From the NCBI GenBank assembly GCA_964502775.1, contig CAZCYE010000068.1, forward strand, positions 1 through 9,142: a stretch of DNA of 9,142 nucleotides, in the 5' to 3' direction. The notes below the pieces were generated by a model that was not told the DNA's origin, searched no databases, and saw only the letters and a program-made list of their open reading frames with translations. A program made the position numbers and the translations under genes. Numbering within the stretch: the first letter of the stretch is position 1; each line of letters begins with the position of its first letter. Below are positions 1 to 6,700 of the stretch, piece by piece. This DNA comes from CAZCYE01 sp964502775. Its GTDB lineage: Bacteria; Actinomycetota; Acidimicrobiia; IMCC26256; PALSA-555.

Positions 1-611
1 GGGTTGCACACCAGCAGATCGAATGGCTCGTCGGTCGGGGAGGCCGGAGGAAACGACTCCACACGAAGCGACAGATTCGTGACCCCCATCTTTTTAGCGT
101 TCTGCGTCGTGTGCTCGATGGCGCGCGGATCGATGTCAGTGAACAACGCGTCGCGACACGACGTCAGCCGCAGCAGGTGGAGTCCGATGATTCCGGTGCC
201 GCAGCCCACCTCCCATATCCGCTGGTCGTCGCGAGGCCAGGAATCAACGAGGGCCGCCACCATGAGGTAGGAGTCGAGCGTGGGCGGCCACACACCGGAC
301 GTGCGGACCCAGTCGAGTGAGACCCCTCGAAAGTTGACGGTATGGAGGTCCCGCGCGAGCTCCAAGTAGTCGAAGGCCGGATCCCGGAACAGGGAGACCG
401 CCGGTGACTGCTCGCGCTCGACCACCGATCCGTTGAACCCGTGACGGATGCGGGCGACCGTGCAGTCGTCCGAGAGGTCGATGACACAGACGTTCTCAGG
501 GATCGAGCCCGACGTCTTGATCACTCCTGCTCGGCGGGCCTGTTGCCAACGCAACCACCGCCTGACGCGGCGCGGGAGCGCCACCTTGGCGATCTTCTTG
601 ATCACCCTCAT
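1..611 (-). CDS. Class I SAM-dependent methyltransferase, PrmC/HemK-like (3' end missing)
   Basis: Reading the minus strand from the ATG at 611 gives 203 open codons that run off the left edge, so the C-terminus is missing. Residues 1-30 are very basic. Residues 133-147 form SAM-binding motif I, with the core EVGCGTGIIGLHLL. An acidic DIDP follows at about 159-162, where methyltransferases place the residue that binds the SAM ribose. The last visible residues, FDLLVCNP at about 197-204, match the start of the NPP(Y/F) motif used by N-methyltransferases such as PrmC, RsmC and TrmN6, but the window ends inside it. The roughly 130 residues before motif I are longer than a bare catalytic domain and could carry a substrate-recognition region I do not recognise. 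It lies 94 bp downstream of the nucleotidyltransferase-like gene on the same strand, probably in one transcript. The fold is clear; the substrate (protein, RNA, DNA or small molecule) is unknown. Confidence 0.85.
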   Translation of the reverse strand, partial: MRVIKKIAKVALPRRVRRWLRWQQARRAGVIKTSGSIPENVCVIDLSDDCTVARIRHGFNGSVVEREQSPAVSLFRDPAFDYLELARDLHTVNFRGVSLDWVRTSGVWPPTLDSYLMVAALVDSWPRDDQRIWEVGCGTGIIGLHLLRLTSCRDALFTDIDPRAIEHTTQNAKKMGVTNLSLRVESFPPASPTDEPFDLLVCN

Positions 612-705
612 CGCACCCAACCGCCTCGGCGCTGGGAGTTCCTGGCGAACACCTGATTGCGAACGATCGGGGTCCCTTTCCGCTGCCCTCGCGTCGACAT
701 GGGCG

Positions 706-1839
706 TCAGTCGTCACGAGCGTCGTATGCCAGTGCGCCAACCGTCCGCCTCACGAGACCGAGGATGCGCCTCCGCACGCCGGGGCTCTGTGTGACCCCGA
801 ACGGCATCGGCCAGTCGAACGGCACCTTGTGCTGCATCGAGAGGCGGTACACCTGTTGCAGGCTATCCGCGTAGGCGCTCGCACCCGGATACCGCTGCAG
901 CTGATCACGGGTCATGGGACGGGTCAGCTTCCGCAGGGGCACAACGGCATCGGATGCGAATGTGGCGATCGCGGCCGCAGCCTCCACGAGGTACCGAGGA
1001 ACCGAGATCAGCCAGCCCCCCGGACCGGCCGCGGCAAGTGAATGGGAACGGACCCTCACCGAGGCCGACAGGGGTGCGACGCATCGACAGAAGTAGGTCG
1101 GCTGGAACACGATTGACCGGCGCTCGTCGTCAGCGGTGAGATCCCGATCGAGCGCGCGATCGACCTCGTTCGCCTTCTCGAAGACGAGCTTGATCGCGCG
1201 TCGGCACACCTCGGGCCGATCGGCTGGATTGCTTTCGAGAATTGATTCGCGAACCGCAGTGGAGTCGATATCGATGCTGATCGGGTTGGCGAGGAAGGCA
1301 CTTCCCAACTCCGCGATCATGAGGATGTTCTTCACGCGCAACAGCGTGAGGCGGAGGCTCGCAGGCGTGCGGTCGAGGAACACCGCGCCCACCCGCACGA
1401 AGCTGTTCCAGACCGCCTGGCGCATGAAGGAGAGCTCACTGCCCATGAGGGCCTCGGTGGTGCTGAACTCCCACTCCCAACCGTTCCCGACTGGAACGAG
1501 GCCATGGAGCGTGTGCAGTCCGTGGAGGTGGGGCAAGACGGAATCGCAAGCGACGGCTGGTGCGTGAGCGAAGAGGTAGCGCATCCGCTCCGAGAGCCCC
1601 GAGACCTCTCGGGCGAGCTGGTGCGCAACCCGCCAGTCCTGGTCTCGGCACACCACGAGGAGATCGAGGTCCGAGACTCCGGGTGTGGACACCTCACCGT
1701 ATTGGTAGAAGGCGACGGGATACGGGAACTCCCGCCTGAATCGATCGATGAACTCCTCGATCCCGGCTTCGTAATCAGCTGCCGACAGCATCCTCACGTC
1801 GTCGAGGATCGTCTCCGGCGCATACTGAGCGATCCTCAT
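706..1839 (-). CDS. Nucleotidyltransferase-fold protein of unknown function
   Basis: This 377-residue protein, counted from the ATG at 1839, has a nucleotidyltransferase signature at about residues 45-63 (FYQYGEVSTPGVSDLDLLVV). The G-x-SDLDLLVV core carries the two metal-binding aspartates, D57 and D59. In this superfamily that pattern transfers a nucleotidyl group to an antibiotic, protein or RNA, or marks an inactive relative. The rest of the chain, including a helical middle (about 130-230) and a basic C-terminus, matches no family I can name. There is no signal peptide or clear membrane span. GTG codons at 1851 and 1845 are in-frame alternative starts. I prefer the ATG because a GAAGGG stretch lies about 11-12 bases before it, although spacing to GTG 1845 is also acceptable. 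It is divergent from the glycosyltransferase across about 160 bp and runs toward the methyltransferase. AT-richer codons such as ATA, AAT and TTG are more frequent here than in glnE or nadE, which fits an accessory gene. The coding call is firm and the function is not. Confidence 0.85.
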   Translation of the reverse strand: MRIAQYAPETILDDVRMLSAADYEAGIEEFIDRFRREFPYPVAFYQYGEVSTPGVSDLDLLVVCRDQDWRVAHQLAREVSGLSERMRYLFAHAPAVACDSVLPHLHGLHTLHGLVPVGNGWEWEFSTTEALMGSELSFMRQAVWNSFVRVGAVFLDRTPASLRLTLLRVKNILMIAELGSAFLANPISIDIDSTAVRESILESNPADRPEVCRRAIKLVFEKANEVDRALDRDLTADDERRSIVFQPTYFCRCVAPLSASVRVRSHSLAAAGPGGWLISVPRYLVEAAAAIATFASDAVVPLRKLTRPMTRDQLQRYPGASAYADSLQQVYRLSMQHKVPFDWPMPFGVTQSPGVRRRILGLVRRTVGALAYDARDD

Positions 1840-1928
1840 CGGCACGAACACCCTTCACGAGTGAACACCGGCGCGGGCGCATCCGTGCCATCGCGGCGTC
1901 CGCTCATAGCGCGGGCGGGCAGACACCA

Positions 1929-1934
1929 TAGGAT
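1929..1934 (+). promoter_or_regulatory. Putative -10 element (TAGGAT) ahead of the glycosyltransferase
   Basis: TAGGAT fits the actinobacterial TANNNT -10 pattern and lies seven bases before a GTG at 1942. This is the spacing expected if transcription starts at or next to that GTG, giving a leaderless message. I see no convincing -35. It is the only plausible plus-strand promoter hexamer I found in the 1840-2000 divergent intergenic region, which otherwise shows nothing clear. Confidence 0.3.
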
Positions 1935-1941
1935 TCCGCCC

Positions 1942-2004
1942 GTGGAACCCGAGGTCCCGCTCGTCGTTGCCGCGGGTGAGACCGAGATCTCCTGCTCGTC
2001 ATGA
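1942..2004 (+). CDS. Possible leaderless 20-codon upstream open frame overlapping the glycosyltransferase start
   Basis: A GTG-initiated frame of 20 codons begins VEPEVPLVVAAG and ends with ISCSS. Its TGA (2002-2004) overlaps the glycosyltransferase ATG (2001-2003) as ATGA. A -10-like TAGGAT ends seven bases before the GTG, as in leaderless actinobacterial transcripts. The glycosyltransferase start has no Shine-Dalgarno sequence, so terminating ribosomes from this short frame could reinitiate on it. The peptide resembles nothing I know and may have no function of its own. A frame this short in GC-rich DNA can easily be chance, so the case rests on the -10, GTG and ATGA arrangement. Confidence 0.28.
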   Translation: MEPEVPLVVAAGETEISCSS

Positions 2005-3152
2005 GTGAGGAGACGGTTCGCGACCTCTCGGTGTTCCTGCCCACGCTCGAAGTCGGCGGCGCGGAACGAGTCGCGGTCAACCTTTGCAACGCGCTCTCGT
2101 CGCGGGGCGTCTCGGTGGAGCTCGTGCTCGTGAGCGCGACGGGCTCCTTCCTGCGCGATGTGGACCCCTTGGTCACGGTGGTCGACCTGGGTTGCCGACG
2201 AGGGTCCAATGAATATCGGACCGCACTTCCTCCGTTGCGGCGGTACCTGCGACGTCGGCGTCCCACGCTGTTGCTCTCGGAGCTGACTCACGCCAACGTG
2301 ATCGCGGTGGTGGCGCGGGATCTCGCCCGCGTCGACACCCGCGTCGTCGTGTCCGAGCACAACACCATGTCTATCTGCCTTGCTCAACGGCGGTCCATCT
2401 ATCACTCGATACTGCCGTGGCTCATGCGCTACGCATATCGGCGAGCTGACGGCGTCGTGGCAGTGTCCGAGGGTGTGCGCCGGGACCTCGAGGAGTCCTT
2501 CGGCATCGCAACCGGAACGATCGACGTTGTGTACAACCCGATCGTGACCCCCGGCCTCCTCGAGTCACGACGAGCGACGCCCCACCCATGGCTCGACGAC
2601 CAGCTCGAAGACCGGCTCGAGGATGGGGGTGCGCCGGTCGTGGTCGCCGCGGGACGGCTCACTCGTCAGAAGGACTACCCCACGCTGCTTCGGGCCGTCG
2701 CGCTCGTGCGCGCCGAGCGCCCCGTTCGGCTGCTGATCCTGGGCGAGGGCGAGGAGCGGCCCCAGATCGAGGCCCTCGTCTCCGAGCTGGGGCTCGACGA
2801 CGACGTGGCGATGCCAGGGAATGTGGAGCACCCCGCGAGCTCTGTCTCCCGGGCCGCCGTGTACGTCCTGTCATCGACGTTCGAAGGTCTCCCCTCGGTC
2901 TTGATCGAGGCCCTGCCGTGGGGCGTGCCGATCATCGCCACCGACTGCCCCAGTGGCCCCAGCGAGATCCTTGCCGAGGGTCGCCATGGTCGCCTCGTCC
3001 CCGTCGGTGATTCCGCCGCGCTGGCCGCCGCCATCGTCGACGCACTCGACGGCCGCATCGCGCCGCCGGGACCCGACGCCTGGGCACCGTTCACCATCGA
3101 AGCCGTCACCGACCGCTACCTCTCCGTCCTCGGCGCCGTCCTTCGCCGATGA
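2001..3152 (+). CDS. Family 4 glycosyltransferase (GT-B fold)
   Basis: This 383-residue protein has the layout of retaining GT4 enzymes, which move a sugar from a nucleotide donor to a lipid-linked or polysaccharide acceptor at the cytoplasmic membrane face. The N-terminal acceptor domain opens with the glycine-rich LEVGGAERVAVNL at about 16-28. The C-terminal donor domain starts near residue 211 with VVVAAGRLTRQKDYPTLL, whose Arg219 and Lys224 are the expected donor-phosphate contacts. It then has LILGEGEERP (about 245-254) and the E-x7-E motif EGLPSVLIEA, with Glu295 and Glu303. CPSGPSEIL at about 316-324 is typical of the PglH/PglJ-like branch that extends undecaprenyl-linked oligosaccharides, but the sugar cannot be read from sequence. 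The length is normal for the family and there is no signal peptide or membrane span. The ATG overlaps the stop of a short upstream frame and lacks a ribosome site. It converges on mscL. Confidence 0.95.
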   Translation: MSEETVRDLSVFLPTLEVGGAERVAVNLCNALSSRGVSVELVLVSATGSFLRDVDPLVTVVDLGCRRGSNEYRTALPPLRRYLRRRRPTLLLSELTHANVIAVVARDLARVDTRVVVSEHNTMSICLAQRRSIYHSILPWLMRYAYRRADGVVAVSEGVRRDLEESFGIATGTIDVVYNPIVTPGLLESRRATPHPWLDDQLEDRLEDGGAPVVVAAGRLTRQKDYPTLLRAVALVRAERPVRLLILGEGEERPQIEALVSELGLDDDVAMPGNVEHPASSVSRAAVYVLSSTFEGLPSVLIEALPWGVPIIATDCPSGPSEILAEGRHGRLVPVGDSAALAAAIVDALDGRIAPPGPDAWAPFTIEAVTDRYLSVLGAVLRR

Positions 3153-3166
3153 TCGCGGCGCACCGC

Positions 3167-3218
3167 GGGGGCGGCGCAACGGGGGCGGCGCAACGGGGCG
3201 GCGCAACAGGGGCGCAAC
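3167..3218. repeat. G-rich tandem repeat, about 14-bp period, four copies
   Basis: Four head-to-tail units lie in the convergent spacer after the glycosyltransferase stop. Two are identical 14-mers, GGGGGCGGCGCAAC (3167-3180 and 3181-3194). A 13-mer with one G fewer follows (3195-3207), then a shortened 11-mer, AGGGGCGCAAC (3208-3218). A partial core, GCGGCGCAC, precedes the array at about 3155. Length loss within units suggests slippage. Each unit carries one run of four or five G on the plus strand. Confidence 0.85.
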
Positions 3219-3236
3219 AGGGTGGATGACGCCCCT
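3208..3236. terminator. Candidate hairpin between the convergent glycosyltransferase and mscL genes
   Basis: AGGGGCG (3208-3214) pairs perfectly with CGCCCCT (3230-3236), leaving a 15-base loop. The right arm overlaps the mscL stop codon (3235-3237). A spacer of 82 bp between convergent stops is where a shared terminator is expected. The loop is large and no T-tract follows on either strand, so this is a weak candidate. Confidence 0.3.
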
Positions 3237-3612
3237 ACGACGACTGGCGGGCTTGGAGCAGGTCGCGGATCTCGATGAGCACGTCCTTCTCGGTGAGGGT
3301 GGGCTCCGGCTCTTGGGCCTGGCGGAAACGGTTCACGGCCTTGACCACGAGGAAGAGCGCGAAGCCGACGATGAAGAAGTTGATCAACGCGGTGATGAAT
3401 CGCCCATAGCGAACCACGCCGTCGCCGATCGTGACCGTCAGGTCATTGAAGTTCGGCTCGCCGGCGAGGGCGCCGATGAGCGCGATGACCACATCGCCCA
3501 CGAAGCTGTTGATCACCAGCGTGAACGCCGCGCCGATCACGACGCCGACGGCCAGGTCGACCACACTGCCGCGGCTGATGAAGGCGCGGAACTCCTTCAC
3601 GAATTGCCTCAC
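3235..3612 (-). CDS. mscL: Large-conductance mechanosensitive channel MscL
   Basis: The 125-residue protein, counted from the GTG at 3612, matches MscL along its length. MscL is a homopentameric inner-membrane pore that opens under extreme membrane tension to release solutes during osmotic downshock. The amphipathic N-terminus is RQFVKEFRAFISRGSVVDLA. The first membrane helix, which holds the pore constriction, is VGVVIGAAFTLVINSFVGDVV. A short periplasmic loop (about 50-70) follows, then the second helix FITALINFFIVGFALFLVVKAV, and a charged cytoplasmic C-terminus (EPTLTEKDVLIEIRDLLQA) that forms the helical bundle. An ATG at 3627 would add GGGA-type residues encoded by the ribosome site itself. 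I choose GTG 3612 because the purine run GGAGGAGGAG sits just before it and homologues begin close to the FVKEF stretch. It lies 84 bp downstream of glnE on the same strand and may share its transcript. Confidence 0.95.
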   Translation of the reverse strand: MRQFVKEFRAFISRGSVVDLAVGVVIGAAFTLVINSFVGDVVIALIGALAGEPNFNDLTVTIGDGVVRYGRFITALINFFIVGFALFLVVKAVNRFRQAQEPEPTLTEKDVLIEIRDLLQARQSS

Positions 3613-3614
3613 AG

Positions 3615-3625
3615 CTCCTCCTCCC
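3615..3625 (-). promoter_or_regulatory. Strong Shine-Dalgarno that decides the mscL start
   Basis: On the minus strand GGGAGGAGGAG lies three to five bases before the GTG at 3612 and contains the full AGGAGG consensus. The competing ATG at 3627 is followed, not preceded, by this run and has no purine-rich site upstream. It is the strongest ribosome site in the window. Confidence 0.7.
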
Positions 3626-3683
3626 ATCGATTCCGATGTCTGGTCACGCTGGGACCGATCGTCGCCGCGTCCTGTGTAGCTCG

Positions 3684-3698
3684 GATCGTCTCACGATC
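3684..3698. terminator. Perfect 6-bp inverted repeat at the glnE stop codon
   Basis: GATCGT-CTC-ACGATC forms a six-base-pair stem with a three-base loop and overlaps the glnE stop (3697-3699). Its position suggests a weak terminator or an mRNA 3'-end stabiliser between glnE and mscL. There is no T-tract and the stem is short, so read-through into mscL is likely. Confidence 0.3.
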
Positions 3699-6477
3699 AG
3701 GGGCGGCCGTAGAAGAGGCGCTCCACCACCCGGCGGGCCCGTCGGGTGCGGCGCCGGAAGTTGTCGCGGAGCTCGGATTCGGGCCGGCGCCCGTAGCCCA
3801 GCAAGCGGGCGATCCGGGCGGCGGGGGGGCCGGTGGGGAGCGCGTCGCCTCCCTTGCCCATCACCAGGTAGGACGCGTTGCGGGCGCGCTCGCAGAAGGC
3901 GTAGGCATCGGTGAGCACGTCGGCGTCCTCGGGGTCCACGAGCCCACCCGCACGCAACGCCGCGAGCGCGCGCATCGTCGACGGTTCACGCACGCTCGGG
4001 TACTGGGCCCCGTGCTCGAGCTGGAGGAGCTGGACCGTGAACTCGATGTCGGTGAGTCCGCCGCGACCGAGCTTGAAGTGGAACTCGGCGTCTTCCGATG
4101 GCGGGATGCGCTCCCGCTCGACCCGGGCCTTGATCCTGCGAACCTCGCGCGCCTCGTCGAGCGGGAACGGATCGCGGTACACGAAGGGCAGGACCATGGC
4201 GGCGAAGCGCGCGCCGAGATCGGCGTCGCCGGCAACGGGTCGCACCCGGGTGAGTGACTGCACCTCCCACGTCAGCGCCCAGCGCTCGTAGTACCGCCGG
4301 TACGACTCGAGCGATCGTGCGAGTGGCCCCTGCTTGCCCTCGGGCCGAAGGTTCGCATCGATGCGGAAGGTCTGCCCCTCAGCGGTGGTCGCGCCGATCT
4401 CGCCCATCAGTCCCGTGGCGAGCCGCTCTGCAGCCGCGGAGTCGTCAGGGGACGCGCTGTCGTACACGAAGAGCACGTCGATGTCGGAGGCATACGAGAG
4501 CTCGCGCCCACCGAGCCGTCCCATGCCGATCACCGAGAACGCCACGCTGGGCTCGAGCCCGCGGAGCGCGGCTTCCACGCACGCGTCGGCAAGATCCGCG
4601 AGCTCGGTCGCGGTCGTGTCGGGCGGCGCGAGGCCGAGCACGTCTCGAGCCGCGATTCGGAGCAGCTCCCGGCGCTTGAAGCGCCGCAGCCCGTCCCGGC
4701 GAGCTCCAGGATCAGCCCGCCAGTGCAAGGTCTCCAGTGCCGCGGCCCGCAACGCCTCGGCGGCTCGCGGCGGGACCAGCCACTGGTCGTCACCGAGGAG
4801 CTCCACCACCTCGGGCTGGTGCAAGAGCGCGTCGCCCACGAGGCGGCTCGAACCGAGCACCCGGCAGGTCCGCTCGGCGGCTCCCGGCTGGTCCCTGAAG
4901 GTCGTGGCCAACGCGGTCGCGCGCGCGGTTCCCTCGGCGAGTCGCCGGAGTTGGAGGAGCCCGAGGTCGGCATCCGGGGACGCCGAGAGCCAGTCGAGGA
5001 TCACCGGCAGCAGAGCCGACAGGACGCGGGAGCTCCGTCGGAAGCCGCGGGTGAGGTCACGCAGCGCCGTGCGTGTGTGCTCGGCGTCGGCGAAGCCGAA
5101 GGCGGCGAGGCGCTCCTGGGCGGCATCGTCGGTGAGGGGTCCCCGTCCGCTCAAGGTGTCGAGCAGCGGGGCAAAGAAGAGCCGCTCGTGGATCGCGCGG
5201 ACCTCCGCCTGGTGCGAGCGTTGCTCCTCGTCGAAGCGCTGGTACGCGCTGCGCCGAGGGGTATCGCGATACCCGAGAACGCGCGCGAGCCGGCTGAGCG
5301 CCACCTCGTCCGTGGGCAAGGTGTGCGTCTGCTGCTCGTCCCAGAGCTGGAGGCGGTGCTCCACATTGCGGAGGAACACGTACGCGCCGCCGAGCCGGGT
5401 GGCATCGGCGCGCTCGACGTAGCCGCCGCCCGCGAGCTGGTCGAGGGCGTCGAGCGTCGTGGGCGACCTGATCGTCTCGTCGTGACGCCCGTGGACCATC
5501 TGCAGGAGCTGTACCGCGAACTCCACGTCTCGGATGCCACCCCGCCCGCGCTTGAGCTCTCGGTGCTCCATGCCCTTGCGCACGAGCTCGGCCTCGCTCC
5601 GGCGCTTCATCTCGCGCACCTCGCGGACGGCATCGGGGTCGAGCACGTCGGGCCATACGAACGGACGACTGACCGAGACGAGCGCCGCGCCGAGCTCGGC
5701 GGCTCCGGCGGCGGGACGGGCCTTGATCAGTGCCTGGAACTCCCAGGGACGAGCCCAGCGCTCGTACCACGCCTGATAGCTGGCGAGGTTGCGAGAGAGC
5801 GCGCCGGCGCGGCCCTCCGGACGTAGATCGGCGTCGGTTCGATGCACGATGCCGTCGGGCGTCGGCGTGATCATCACCGCGAGCAACGCTCGTGCCGCGT
5901 GCTGAGCATCCTGGTCGTCACCATCGTGCACGAACAGGATGTCGACGTCGCTGGCGTAGTTGAGCTCGTGGCCACCGAGCTTTCCCATCCCGACGACTGC
6001 CAGTGCCACCGTCGGTGTCACCAGCTCGAGCGCGGCATCGAGACAGACCTCGGCGACCCCCGCCAGCTCCCGGCCCACGGTCGGCATGTCGGCCAAGCCC
6101 AAGAGGTCGCGCGCCGCGATCCGTACGTACTCGCGGCGCTTCCAGCGCCGCAGGGCGGTGGCCGAGGTGTCCTCGAAGGCTCCGAACGCACGGGCTCGGC
6201 GCTCGTACGTCGCCCGCGGGGCCTCGATGACGAGGTCGTCGCCGTCGTGCAGCGCATCGAGGAGCGACGGAAGTCGGACGATGTCGTTGGTCAGCGCCCG
6301 GGAGGCGCAGATCACAGCCACGACGGCGTCGCGCAGACGGCCATCGGCCACCAGCTCGTCGGCGATCTCCGGTCGAGCTTCCACGAGGCGCTCGAGCCCG
6401 GCGCGAGCTGCTGCCGGGTCGGCCGAGCGCTCGATCGTGTCGACGATGCCATGGTGCTCGAGCGCGGCGATCGTCAC
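3697..6477 (-). CDS. glnE: Bifunctional glutamine synthetase adenylyltransferase / adenylyl-removing enzyme
   Basis: The 926-residue protein has the duplicated architecture of GlnE, which adds AMP to a tyrosine of glutamine synthetase to switch it off and removes it by phosphorolysis. The N-terminal half has GMGKLGGHELNYASDVDILF at 163-182, with Asp177 and Asp179. DADLRPEG at 215-222 supplies the third aspartate, and GRGGIRDVEFAVQLLQ follows at 311-326. The C-terminal half repeats the pattern: GMGRLGGRELSYASDIDVLF (651-670, Asp665 and Asp667), IDANLRPEG (706-714, Asp707) and GRGGLTDIEFTVQLLQ (805-820). By family precedent the N-terminal half does de-adenylylation and the C-terminal half adenylylation. 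All expected metal-binding residues are present and the length is close to the usual 940-1000. The start is a GTG with only a weak CGGGG upstream. No glutamine synthetase or PII gene is in the window. The gene is divergent from nadE across the assembly gap, so its promoter is probably in the missing sequence. Confidence 0.97.
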   Translation of the reverse strand: MTIAALEHHGIVDTIERSADPAAARAGLERLVEARPEIADELVADGRLRDAVVAVICASRALTNDIVRLPSLLDALHDGDDLVIEAPRATYERRARAFGAFEDTSATALRRWKRREYVRIAARDLLGLADMPTVGRELAGVAEVCLDAALELVTPTVALAVVGMGKLGGHELNYASDVDILFVHDGDDQDAQHAARALLAVMITPTPDGIVHRTDADLRPEGRAGALSRNLASYQAWYERWARPWEFQALIKARPAAGAAELGAALVSVSRPFVWPDVLDPDAVREVREMKRRSEAELVRKGMEHRELKRGRGGIRDVEFAVQLLQMVHGRHDETIRSPTTLDALDQLAGGGYVERADATRLGGAYVFLRNVEHRLQLWDEQQTHTLPTDEVALSRLARVLGYRDTPRRSAYQRFDEEQRSHQAEVRAIHERLFFAPLLDTLSGRGPLTDDAAQERLAAFGFADAEHTRTALRDLTRGFRRSSRVLSALLPVILDWLSASPDADLGLLQLRRLAEGTARATALATTFRDQPGAAERTCRVLGSSRLVGDALLHQPEVVELLGDDQWLVPPRAAEALRAAALETLHWRADPGARRDGLRRFKRRELLRIAARDVLGLAPPDTTATELADLADACVEAALRGLEPSVAFSVIGMGRLGGRELSYASDIDVLFVYDSASPDDSAAAERLATGLMGEIGATTAEGQTFRIDANLRPEGKQGPLARSLESYRRYYERWALTWEVQSLTRVRPVAGDADLGARFAAMVLPFVYRDPFPLDEAREVRRIKARVERERIPPSEDAEFHFKLGRGGLTDIEFTVQLLQLEHGAQYPSVREPSTMRALAALRAGGLVDPEDADVLTDAYAFCERARNASYLVMGKGGDALPTGPPAARIARLLGYGRRPESELRDNFRRRTRRARRVVERLFYGRP

Positions 6478-6524
6478 CCCCGGAGTGTCGCGCCGGTCGC
6501 CTCGATGGCTCGCTCACTTGCCGG

Positions 6525-6547
6525 CCGGGATACCGGGCCTACTGCCG
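6525..6547. repeat. 23-bp imperfect direct repeat, left edge of the assembly gap
   Basis: The last 23 determined bases before the N block match the first 23 after it at 21 positions, differing only at repeat positions 11 and 17. The core CCGG-GATA-CCGG is itself an inverted repeat with a four-base loop. The copy ends with ACTGCCG. Confidence 0.8.
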
Positions 6548-6647
6548 NNNNNNNNNNNNNNNNNNNNNNNNNNNNNNNNNNNNNNNNNNNNNNNNNNNNN
6601 NNNNNNNNNNNNNNNNNNNNNNNNNNNNNNNNNNNNNNNNNNNNNNN
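6548..6647. other. Assembly gap (100 N)
   Basis: Exactly 100 N, the usual placeholder for a scaffold gap of unknown size. It falls in the divergent glnE/nadE intergenic region, so the glnE promoter and possibly more sequence are hidden. The gap interrupts no recognised gene. Any reading frame carried across it is an artefact. Confidence 0.98.
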
Positions 6648-6670
6648 CCGGGATACCCGGCCTGCTGCCG
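6648..6670. repeat. 23-bp imperfect direct repeat, right edge of the assembly gap
   Basis: This is the partner of the copy at 6525-6547, with 21 of 23 bases identical. Here the core is CCGGG-ATA-CCCGG, a perfect five-base-pair inverted repeat with a three-base loop. The copy ends with GCTGCCG, 42 bases before the nadE start. Confidence 0.8.
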
Positions 6671-6700
6671 TTCGCTCGCGGGCCTGCGGACTCGGGCTCC

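Noticed and set aside
164..487. Minus-strand 107-codon frame starting at 487
   Set aside because: The neighbouring minus-strand frame starting at 611 encodes the methyltransferase with its SAM motif; this Ser/Thr/Arg-rich frame is its shadow.
1836..2405. Minus-strand open frame opposite the glycosyltransferase N-terminus
   Set aside because: It overlaps the clear GT4 acceptor domain and the nucleotidyltransferase start, with low-complexity Arg/His-rich translation.
3613..3627. ATG at 3627 as the mscL start
   Set aside because: It would translate the GGAGGAGGAG ribosome site into a Gly-rich N-terminus not seen in MscL, and it has no Shine-Dalgarno upstream.
2953..4257. Plus-strand open frame of more than 400 codons over the glycosyltransferase end, mscL and glnE
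   Set aside because: It spans three well-supported genes in the wrong frame or strand and has no domain of its own.
4723..5826. Plus-strand open frames within glnE
   Set aside because: They are antisense to the conserved centre of GlnE and show the composition expected of complement frames in GC-rich DNA.
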